DNA from: Acephala macrosclerotiorum
Taxonomy: Eukaryota > Ascomycota > Leotiomycetes > Helotiales > Mollisiaceae
Reading direction: 5' to 3'
NCBI GenBank assembly: GCA_014904845.1
Contig: MU119397.1
Coordinates: 1 to 64,000, forward strand
Length of the DNA stretch: 64,000 bases
Made by a program: the position numbers and the translations under genes. Shown piece after piece: positions 36,711-48,425 of the stretch (position 1 is the stretch's first letter; each line of letters begins with the position of its first letter). Below the pieces are notes generated by a model. It saw nothing but the letters and a program-made list of their open reading frames with translations, was not told the DNA's origin and ran no database searches.

Positions 36711-39700
36711 TTTTTAAAATTTTATAAAAATTTTTTATTATTTTAAAAACGACGTTTAATAAAAATTTAATAAAAATAAAACGTATTAATAAAATTATTA
36801 ATTATATATATATTTAAATAATATTTTTTAAATAAAAATAAAATAATAATAATTTATTAATTAATATATTAAATATTTAAATTATAAAATAAATTTTTTT
36901 ATATAAAATTATTATTTTTATATTTTTAATTTTATTTATTAATTTTTTTTTATAAAAAATTATAAATAAATTATTTAAAATAATAAAATTTTTTTTATAT
37001 AAAAATTTATAATTAATTATTTATTTTTATATTTTTTTTTTCAATTAAATAAATATAATTTTTTTTTAAAAAATATATATAAAAAATTTAATTTTAAATT
37101 TAATTCGTAATTTATTTATATTTTAAAAATAAAATAAAAAATATATATAAAATATAATACGTTTAATTAATATATTAATATTAATAATTTTAAAAAATAA
37201 AATTTTATTAATTTTAAATTTATTAAAAAATTAAATATTAATTTTTATTAATAATAAATTATTAAACAATATTAATATTAATTATGATATTTATAAAAAT
37301 ATTTAATATATAATAATTTATTAAATACGTTTTTATATTAATAAATATATACAAAAAAAATTAAAATTAAATTAATAATATTAATAAATTATTATTATTA
37401 TTATTAATAATAAATATTTTTTTTTTTAAATTTTTTATAAATATAATTTTTTTTATAATATATAAATATTTATTATTTTTAATTTTTTTTAAATTTATAT
37501 ATTTAAAAAATATAAAATATAAATTTAAATATAATAATAATTATAAAAATATATTTTCGTAAAATAATAATTTAATAAAAATAATATTATTAATTATAAA
37601 TAATAAATAAAATTAATAATATAAATATAAAATTAAAATTTTTTATTTTTTTTATTTTTATTTATTTTACGATTTAATTTTTTATTTATTATTTTATTTA
37701 TTATTATTTTTATTTGTTTTTTTATATATAATAAACGTTTTATAAATTATATTTTTTATATTTTAATATTATATATAATTTAATATTTTTTTATTATTTA
37801 TATTAAATTATTTAATTTAATTTATTATTAAATTTATAGTTTATATAAATTATATTTTTATTATTATTATTATTTAATTTTTAATATAATTAATATAATT
37901 TTTATAAAAAAAATTTATATTTAATATATTAATAAAATTTATAATTCGTTGTTTATTTTAAAAGTTTTTTTTATATAAATAATTAAATAAAATTTAATTT
38001 GTTATTTTTATTAAAAATAAAAATAAAATTAATATTTTTTAAATTAATATTTATATTTTATAATTTTTTTTAATTTATAAATAAAAATATTATTTTGAAA
38101 TTTGTAATTATTTTTGAATTTATTTTTAAATTTAATTAATTTTATTATAAATATATATTTTTTTAATATTATAAAATTAAATTAAAAATTTAATAATAAT
38201 TAAAACGAAAAAATTTTAATAATTAAATTAATAATTATTAATATTTTATTTAATTACAAAATATAAAATTGAATTTTTATAAAATCAAATAATAAAATAA
38301 TATAATTAATAATTAAATTATATTAAGATTATTTTTTAATATTTTTATTTTTATTAAAATTTAAAAATATATTATTACGAATTTTAATTATTAAAATTAA
38401 ATTTTTTTTTATATAATTAATTATTTATTAATTATATTAATATTACTTTATTTATAAATATTAAAATATTTTTATATATTTTATAAATAATTTAAAAATT
38501 TTAAATTTAAATTTATTTATTATTAATTAATTAATAATATATTTAATAATATATTATAAAATTATTTTTTTTAAAAAAATTTAAACGATTTAAAAAAAAA
38601 ATTATAATTATTTTTTTTTTTTTAATTATATAAAAACGAATTTTATTAAAAAAAATTTAAAAAACAAATATTAAATTTTTTTTAATAAACGTATTATTAA
38701 TATTTTAATTAATAAATTAATAAAAATATTTATAATAATATAAATTTTAAACGTAAAATTATTTATATTTAAATTGTAAATTAAAAATTTATAAAAATTA
38801 TAAAATATTAATAAAAAAATTAATAAATAATAATATTTTAAATTTATATTTTTTTAATAATATAATTAATAAAATATAATATTTATTATAATAATAATTT
38901 TTTTAAAATTTTAATTAAACGAAATTTTTATTCGTTTTATAATAATTAATATTAAATTATTTAAATAATATATTATAACGAATTAAAATATAATAAAATA
39001 TTTATATTTTTCGTAATTAATATTTATATAAATTCGTAAAAATTTTAAAAATTAAAATAATAAAATTTAAATTAAATTTTATAATTTTAAAAAATAATTT
39101 AAATTCGAATAATAATAAAAAAGAAATTTATATTTTAAATATTAAAATTATTATTTTAAAATTAGTTTTTTAAATATTTTATTTAATTATTTAAATTAAT
39201 TTTTTTATTAATTTTATTAAAATAATTTTTTAAAAAAAATCAATATAATATTATATTTATTAATAATTTCGAATTAAATAATAAATTTAATATAATAATA
39301 TAAAATTTAAAATTTAAAATAATATTAATAAATATCGTCGATTTTTATTAATTAATATTTAATAAAAGTTCTTTTTATAAATATTTAATTAAATAAAATA
39401 TTAATAAAAATAATTTAATATTTTTTTAATTTTTATTAAAAAAAAAATTTTTTATTAATCGTTTTATTGAAAAACACGTATATTAATAATATTATTAACG
39501 AATTAATAATAATTTAATCAATTATTAACGTTATTAATTATTTTAATTTAATATTAATAGTATTAATTTGATATTAATAGTATTAAAATATTATTAATAA
39601 TATTAATTTAAAATTAAATATTTAAATATTTGAAATTTATAATTTATAATATTTATTTAATTTATTAAGTGCGTATTAAAATATTAAATTATAAAATTAA

Positions 39701-40433
39701 AAACTGCGAAAGTTTTAATTTTTTTTTATTAAAATTTTTATATAAATTAATAATCGCGTTTTGTTTAATTAATTATTAAAAATATTAAAATAATTAATAA
39801 AAATAAAAATTGAAAATATTAACGTTATTTAAAATTTGATTATAAAATCGATCGATTTAAAAAAAGTTTACGCGCGTAAACAATACTAAATTTATATACG
39901 AATAAATATTACAATTAATCGAGTAATTAATCGACGTTAAAAGTTTAAATTAAAATATTTAAAAATTAAAACAATTAAAAATTAAACGATTTAATAAACT
40001 AAATATAATTATATAAATATTACGCGTAATCGTTTATAATCGAGAGTTTTAATTGCCTGTCCGACATAAGGACTAATACCAACTTTTCTATATGCACGTG
40101 ACATTAACACTTCTCACAATGAGTGATTTCACCCAAATTTAACCGAGGTGCCCAAATGCAGCGATTTAATTGGTTCATTAAGGAATTCCGCGATCACATG
40201 ACTTCGGACTAATATATAGCCGATCCGGTGAAGAATACCAAAATTTCACGATTGCAATTAGTTTACAACTTTTAATTATTAATTAATCCAAATTATATAA
40301 GACTTATAAATAAGTTGAAACTCAATTAAATACCGCCAGATTTCAAGTTTCAAGCGATTCTATTAATCCGTTGTTGCGCAAATCAATAAAATATAGTCGC
40401 ACTCAGCTAAAATGGCGACCGCAAAACTCTCCA

Positions 40434-40670
40434 AGTGCGTTTCTGCCTTAGGCATTAAGGCACATAAATGCTGGAATTGCTCTACGGCTGCGCAGCTCTC
40501 GAGGGGGGTCCCAGGGGGTCTCCCCCTGGAATTATATACTAAGTAAAGTAGTTCAAATTGATTAAATCGATTGTAGCAATTCAATATAAGAGACGGGGGT
40601 CCCAGGGGGTGTCCCTTTGGTAATATGAAGCTCCGCAGGAAGTGCGTTTTTGCCTTAGGCACTAAAGTGC
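40434..40670 (+). repeat. Two-copy GC-cluster repeat
   Basis: aagtgcgtttctgccttagg (from 40,434) recurs as aagtgcgtttttgccttagg (from 40,640), and gggggtcccagggggt occurs at about 40,504 and 40,595. The order of the two motifs is swapped between the copies, so it is not a simple tandem duplication. Confidence 0.65.
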
Positions 40671-40877
40671 TTATCGGCTTATCGGCTTCACCGCCTAGCA
40701 GAATCTAGAACTCTACTTCAATAACTATTCCAATTTCAAATACTTATAAAACGCTCAAATTAAGAGCTTTTAATTTGAAACTTAAAATATAAGTAAATTA
40801 CTAAAGTCGAAGACTTTGTAGCCCTCCGCAAAGGCGCCCTTGCGAGGCCTGCGGAGCAAAATGTGCGTCGAGTGCCT

Positions 40878-40937
40878 AAAGAAAAAGCCCGTCCGCTATT
40901 GGCTCGCTTAGCGAGCCGCCGGACGGGCTTTTTCTTT
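40878..40937. repeat. 60-bp hairpin with 18-bp perfect stem
   Basis: aaagaaaaagcccgtccg (40,878-40,895) pairs perfectly with cggacgggctttttcttt (40,920-40,937). Inside is a second stem, ggctcgc-tta-gcgagcc (40,901-40,917). A GC-rich stem with a T run on each side looks like a bidirectional intrinsic-terminator shape or an organellar double hairpin. Its role here is unknown. Confidence 0.8.
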
Positions 40938-43079
40938 CGGTACGAGAGAAACATTTTATTTTTATAAGTCGAGATTTACTTGTTAATTAATTATTAATTA
41001 AACGCCAAAGATTTAAATATGCAATTATTATATAATACGTATGATTAATAAATCGCTAATATTATTAACAATTAATTAATATTTAAAAAAAAATTTAATA
41101 TTATATTTTATAATTATAAATTAATATAAAAAATATAATATTAATTAATAATAAAATAATAATTAAAATAATAATATAAAAAAATTTAATATTAAATCGA
41201 AAAAACTATTTAATAAAATTAAATAAAATAATTTTTTATAAATTTTATTTTATTTTTTAAAATTTTTTATAAATTTTTTATTAAATATTAATTTGTAAAT
41301 TAATTTAATAATTTAATAAATTAAACTTTAAAAACCGTTTTTAAATAATTAATATAAATTTTTTATATTATTTTAAAAATTTAATATTAATAATTTTAAA
41401 TTTTATTATTTATATATTAAATTAAAATTTTTCTTTATTAATTTAATAAAAAGTATATAATTTTAATAATAATTAAATAAATTTTTTTTTAAAATTTATA
41501 TAATAATATAATATTTATATATTTATAATAAAATTTTAATTAAAATTTTTATATTATATTATTATTTAAATTTTTTATAATTTATTTTAATATTAATAAT
41601 ATATAAAAATTAATTATAATAAATTTATTAATTTGAATTTTTAAAAATTAATTAATGAAATTTTAATTATATTTAAAAATAAATAAAAATATAAAATCGT
41701 TTTTTATTAAATTTTTTAAAAAAAAAAATTTAATTAATTTTTAAATAAAATATAATTTTTTTTAAATCGTTTAAATTTAAAGTTTTTATAATAAAAAATT
41801 TATTTTATTTATCGTTTTTAAAAAATATATATATTATATTATTATATTATTTTCGTTTTTTTAAAAAGAAAATTTTATTTAAATTTAATATTTTTTTATT
41901 ATAAAATTCATTAAAATTTTATTTATTAGTATTTAATATTTTAAAATTTAAAATTGTTTTAATATTTATTTTATTTATTATAATAAAATATAATTTTATA
42001 TTATTAATTTTTTAAAATAGTAAACGTTTTTTAATTAAATTAATAATATTTAATTTGTATTATAATTGTTATTAATATATATATATAAATTATTTTTAAA
42101 TTATTTTTTCGTATTTTAATATTATATATATTTATTTAAAAACAATTAATAAAATAATATAAAAAAAATATAATTATTTAATTTAAATAAATAAAAAATT
42201 ATAATAATATTAATTATATATTTATTTTTTATAATTATAAATTATATATTTAAATTTTTTTTTTTTAAAAAATATTAAAATTTTTAAATTAATAATAAAA
42301 TAAATTACGAAATAAATTTTTTTAAATTAAAACAATTAAATAAAAAAACGAATATTTTATAATAAATAAATAATAAAAAACTTTAAATATTTGTTTTTTA
42401 ATAATAATAATTATAAAAAAAATTTATTAATAAAAAATTAAAAATATAAATTTTTTTTTATTAATTTATAAATTTATATTAAAAATATAATATTTTAATT
42501 TTTGAATTAATAATATTAATAACGATTTAAATAAAAAATCGAATTTAAATTATAATTTATTTAAAAAATTTAATTTAATATATAATATTTTTTTAAATTT
42601 TATTATTTTTATTATAATTTTTTTATTAATATTAATATAAAAATTTAAAATTTAAAAAAAATAAAAAATAAAATTTTTATTTTTTATATTTTTAATTTTT
42701 TATATGATTATATTTATAATAATAATATAATAAATAATTTTTTATATTTTATATATTAAAAATATAAAATTAAAAATTTAATTTATTAAATAAATATAAT
42801 AAATAATAAAAAAAAAATATATAATAAAAAAATTTATTTTTTATATTTTTTATAAAATATTTAAAAATAATAAATTTTAATTATATTAATAAAATCCGAA
42901 TTTAATTTCATTTTTAAAATTTAATAAATAATATATTTTTTTTAATATATATTAAATTTATTATAAAAAAATATAAAAATAATAATAAAATTCGAAAAAA
43001 AAAAAAAAAAATTTATATATTAATAAATAAAATTTATAAAAAAAAAATATATTAAAAAAATAATAAATTTAATATTATT

Positions 43080-43475
43080 TAAAATAATTAATAAATTTTT
43101 TAATATATTTTTATTATTATAATTTATTTATTATTTTTTTAATATATTTAATATTATTATTCGTTTTAATTATTATTTAATTTTTAATTAATTTATTTAA
43201 ATTTTTATATATTTTTATAATATTATTTAATAAAATTTTTTTTAATTTATTTATTTATTTATTTAAATATAATAAATAATTATAATTTTATTATAATTTA
43301 TAATATAAATAAAACAATTAATTATTTAAAATAAAAAATTTTAATAATATATTTTTTTAAAATTTTTTAAAAATTATAATTAAATAATATATAAATATTA
43401 TATTAAATTTTTAAATTAAAATATTAATAAATTTTAAAATCATTTTTTATTAATTAAATTTAATTAATTTTTTTT
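43080..43475 (+). repeat. Degraded repeat family C, copy 2
   Basis: Shortened relative of 3,235-3,960 in the same orientation, sharing aattaatttatttaaa near its start and aataatatataaatattata and taaattttaaaat near its end. Confidence 0.55.
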
Positions 43476-45339
43476 AATATTTTTTTAAACGATTTTAATT
43501 ATATAATAAATATTTTTATAATTTTATAATTTTATTTAATAATTATAAATTAAATTTTAATATTAAAAACGAAAAAATAAAATATATAACGTATAAAAAT
43601 TCTTTTTTTTATATTATAATTTTTTAATGTAATTATTAAATTATTATTTGAATTTATTATAAAATTAATATTATTTATAAAATATAAAAAACTTTTATAA
43701 AAAAATTTTTTTATATAAATATTATATACGAATTTTAATTTAAAATCGCTTAAAAATAATAATTAAAATAAAAAAAATTATAAAAAAACAATTTTATTAT
43801 AATATTATTACGTTTAAAAAAAATTTATTAAAATTTTTATTTTTATAAATATTAATAATAAAATTTAATATATTATAATTTAAAAATAAAAATAAAAAAT
43901 TAAATATATAATTAAAAATTATAATAATAAAAATTAAATAAATATAAACGTAAAAATATAATAATTATTACAAATTATAATATTAATAATTATATTAATA
44001 ATTATAATTATAATTTTAATTTTTAATAAAAAAAATTAATAAAAATAAAAAGTTTAATTATATAAAATTTATAATTAAAATTTTTAAAAATATAATATTT
44101 ATAAAAAATATATTAAATATTAAAAAATAATTATACGAATTGAATAATTATAATTATATATAAAAATATTAAATAAACGAAAATTTTAAAAATAAAAAAA
44201 AAATTTAATTTAAAAAATTTAATTTATTAAAAAAAAAAAAAATAAATTATATTATAAAAAAATACGTAAAAAAAAAAATTATAAAAAATTATAAATATAA
44301 ATTTAAAATAATTAAAATATTTTATAAAAAAAATATTAAAAAAATATATTAAATTTTTTAATAAATAAAAAAAACTAATTATATTAAATAAAAAAACAAA
44401 TTAAAATTTTATTTAAATTATTAAAAATTTTATTTTAAATTTTATTATAAAAATAAAAAATAAAAAACGTATAAATATATATATTATAAAATAATATATA
44501 TTAATAAATTATTATAATACGTATTTTATTATAATAAAAAATACGATTATAAATTAATTATATATTTAAATAAATTTAAAATTAAAATTATATATTATTA
44601 TAAATAAAAATTTTAAAATATATTAAAAAACAAAAAACGAAAATTAATATACGATTAATAAATTTAAAAATTTTTATTAAAATTATTCAAAAAAAAAAAT
44701 TTAATAATAAAAAAAAATTAAATAATATAAATATAAATTTTAAAATAAATTAATATATATTAAAATAAAATTTTAATAAAAAAAAATTTAATTATATTAA
44801 TAAAAAAAAATTTAAAAAAAAATTTAAATAATTATAAATAAAAATTATTATAAATTCGATTATAATAATAATAAATTTTAATAATATAATTATATTAATT
44901 TTTAAATTTATATAAAATTTTATTAATAAAATAATAATAAACTTTTTCAATAAAATTATTTTAACGAATAAATATTCGTTTAAAAAATATAATTTTATAT
45001 TAATATTTAAATTTAAAAAAAATTAAAAATTTATTTTATTTTTATTAATATTAAATAAAAAATTAAAACAAAATTATAATTAATAAATTTAATTATATAT
45101 TTATAAATAACGAATAATTAAAACAATATTATATAAATAAAAATAAAATATTTTTTTCGTTTCAAAAAAAAAAAATTCGTTTATAATCGATTTATAAACG
45201 AATTAATTAACGAATGAATTTTTTTTTTTTCGATATTCGACGTATATTTTATTTCGTAAATCTCGTAAAAATGTTTTTATAAAAAGTTTTAAAGTTTTTA
45301 ACTTTAGTAATTTATTTTTATTTTAAATTTCAAATTAAA

Positions 45340-45910
45340 AACTTTTAATTTAAACGTTTTAAAAACATTTAAAATTAATATAATTATTAAAAAATAATAA
45401 TTTAAATTTTTATTAAACGATAAAATTAATAAATTAATAAGTTTTTTAATATTTAAAATAAAAACGTATTATAAAATTTTATATTATTAAAAAAAAACTT
45501 TTTAAATTTTTTTTTCGAAAATTATATAATTGGATTTTTAATTATTTTTATAATTTAAATTTTAATAATTTAAATAAAAACGTATTTTTAATAAAATTTT
45601 ATATTAAAATTTTTTTTTAAAAATTTTGGTTTTTTATATTAAATTATTACGATTAATTTTATTAAATATAAATATTTATTATAATTATATTTATTAAAAA
45701 AAAAATTTAAATTTTTTTTTAAATATTATATAATTATAAAATTAATAAAAATAAAATTTTAATTAATATTTTAATATTTAAAATAAAAATACACTTTTAA
45801 TAAAATTTTATATTAAAAAAATATTTTTCAAAAATCTCGTTTTTATATTTAATTATTATAATTAATTTAATTAATTTAAATTATTTTATTTAATATATAA
45901 TTATAAAAAT
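45340..45910 (-). repeat. Degraded repeat family B, inverted copies
   Basis: Reverse-complement matches to the family seen at 9,540, 29,640, 36,230 and 48,090: ttaaaataaaaacgtatt, ttaataaaattttatatta and ttaaattattttatttaata recur in the opposite order. Confidence 0.55.
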
Positions 45911-48089
45911 ATTTTAATACTTCAAATAAAAACGTATTTAAAAGTTTTATAATTATAATTTTAATTAAATACGATTATATTTTATTAATTTACGTAATAA
46001 TAAATTAATAAAATTTTAATATTTTTTATTAAAATGATTATATATTATTTCGAAATTATATAATAATAAATTTTTTTAATAAATTAATTAAATCGTTATA
46101 TTTAAATATTTTAATTAAATTTAAATAAATTGTTTATAATTAAAATAATTCGTATTACGTAAATAATAAGTAATTTAATAAAAATTAATATTAGTTTTTA
46201 AAATAAACGATTAATAAAAAAAATATATAATTAATTTCGTATAAATTATTATAAATATAATAAAAGAAAATTATAAAAATAAATAAATAATAATAATAAT
46301 TTTTATAAATATTAAAAAAGTATTTAATATAACGATTTTAAAAATCGTAATAAAAAACTTTATAAAATTAAAAGTTTTTAAATAAAATTATTATATTTTA
46401 AAAAAAAAAAAAAAAAAAAAATTTTTATTGTTTTTAATAATAATTTATTATAAAAATTATTAACGTTATTAATATTTTTTATTATATTAATAGCGTTTAT
46501 TAAAAAGTTCTCACGTATAATAATTTATATAAATAATATTATAATTTTAATAAAATTTAAAAATTTAAAAATAATAATAAAAATAATAAATTAATAAATT
46601 AAATTTTTTTTTTTAAAATATTAAAAAAAAAATCGAATTTATAAATCGAATTATTTAAAAATAAATTTATTATTTTTAAAAAAAAAAAATAAAAATAAAA
46701 AATTTAATAATAAAAATTAAAAATTAAATTTTATAAAATAATAAATAAATTAAATATTTAAATATAATTTTTAATAAAAAATAAATATAATAAAATTGTA
46801 TTAATAATTAATTTATTTAAATATATTATAAAAATAAATAAAAAGAATAATTATTATTAATATAATATTATTATAATTATTATATGAAAATAAATTATAA
46901 TAAATAAAAAATTTTAAATTTAAAAAAAAACTTATAATAATTACGCGTAAAAATTATAATAATAAAAATTATTATAAAATATAAATTAATAATAAAATAA
47001 TAATTTATATTATAAATATAAAAATAAATATATTAATATAAATTATTTAATATATAATAAAATAAAAATTTTATTTATATTATTTAAAAAATTTAAATAT
47101 ATTTTTATAATAATATAAAAATAAAATACAAAAATAAAAACGATTAAAAAGATTAATTTAAATATAAAAAAATTAAATACGTATTTATAAAATTTAATAA
47201 ATTAAATTAAATAATAAAATTAATTATTAAATATAAATATAAAAAACATAAAAATAAATTTAATAATATAATATTAAAATTTTGTAAAAAATTAAATATT
47301 AAATTTAAAAATTATTACGTATTATTTTAAAGTTTTTTTTGTCGTATTATAATTAATATAAAAACTTTAATTATTATTATTATACGAAATTTAAATATAA
47401 TATAAAAATAATATTCGTTATATATTTTAATAAATTAATATAAAATAAAATAAAATTTTTAACGTACGAATTATTGTATAAAATAATAAATATAAAAATT
47501 TAATTTAATTTAATTTATTTATTTATTATACGTTTTTTTAAAAATATAAAATATAAAAATAAAATAATTATTAAAAAAAGAATTTTAATCGATTTAAATA
47601 ATATTAATATTATAATTAAATAATTAAAAAAAAATTTAATTTTTATTAATATTTTTTTAATAAAAAGCGATTTAAAATTACGAATATAAAATATTAAATA
47701 ATTTAAAACAATTAAATTATAAAATTAAATAAATAAATTTTTTTTAAAAAAAAATTAATAATATTTAACGAATTTTATTAAATTATAATAAAAAATTTTA
47801 TATATTTAAATTATAAAAACAAATTAATTTAATTTAAAAAAATATTAAAAAAATAAAATATAATAAAAATAAAATCGTTATAAAATTATAACGCGAATAA
47901 TATTTTTTAAAACGATTATAAAAATACGAAAATATTATTATTAAAAAAAAATATTAAAACTTTAAAATTATAATTACGTTTATAATTTTTATTTGTTAAT
48001 TAATTTAAATTATATAAATTTTTTAAATAATTTTATTAATTTATTATTACGTAAATTAATAAAATATAATTATATTTAATAAAAATAAT

Positions 48090-48425
48090 AATTATAAAAC
48101 TTTTTAAAATTATATATTAAAAAAAAAAATTTAAATTAATTAAATTAATTATAATAATTTAATATAAAAAATGAAAATTTTAAAAAAAAAAAATTTAATA
48201 ATATAAAATTTTATAATACGTTTTTATTTTAAATATTAAAAAATATATTTTAATAATTATTTTAATTTAAAATTTAAAATAAAAATAAATTAAATAAATT
48301 ATTAAAATTAAAATTTTTATAATTTTTTATAAAATAATATATACGTTAAATAAAATAAAAAAAAATTTATTTATTATTAATTCGTTTAATAAATCGTTAA
48401 ATAAAAATTTTTTTTAAAACGAAAT
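48090..48425 (+). repeat. Degraded repeat family B copy
   Basis: Contains aattaattataataatttaa, the ttttataatacgtttttatt segment and the end tttattattaattcgtttaa then taaatcgttaaa, in the same order as the copy at 29,640-30,290. Confidence 0.6.

Larger units (their letters stand above)
34270..40045. repeat. AT-rich RIP-degraded block 3
   Basis: Nearly pure A/T DNA with scattered CpG, family B repeat copies at 36,230-36,710 and a long palindrome at 34,505-34,688. No coding capacity. Composition becomes slightly less extreme after about 39,660. Confidence 0.85.
40050..40975. other. Mini-island without genes, GC-rich palindromic clusters
   Basis: A 0.9 kb stretch of near-normal composition between two fully degraded blocks. 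The left part (to about 40,270) has varied promoter-like sequence. The centre has GC clusters ggggggtcccagggggtct and gacgggggtcccagggggtg. The right part has nested hairpins (40,820-40,940). Open frames here mirror the repeats and are not believable genes. GC-rich hairpin clusters in an AT background are known from fungal and algal organelle genomes, so organelle-derived or foreign DNA is one possible origin; that is inference. Confidence 0.6.

Noticed and set aside
40094..40198. CACGTGAC and ATCACATG in the mini-island match the yeast CDEI/Cbf1 consensus, and gcacgtgac also occurs in the 48-bp repeat ends; possible centromere or shared element.
   Set aside because: Motifs of 8-9 bp are expected by chance in this length of DNA, filamentous ascomycetes have regional centromeres, and no CDEIII-like element is seen.
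40363..40954. Minus-strand open frames in the mini-island (99 and 64 codons) as genes.
   Set aside because: They are translations of the GC repeats and hairpin, contain repeated peptide pieces and lack start context or any domain.
46400..46421. 22-base A run as a LINE poly(A) tail.
   Set aside because: A runs of 10-20 bases are common throughout the A/T-only blocks; no element body or target duplication can be tied to it.
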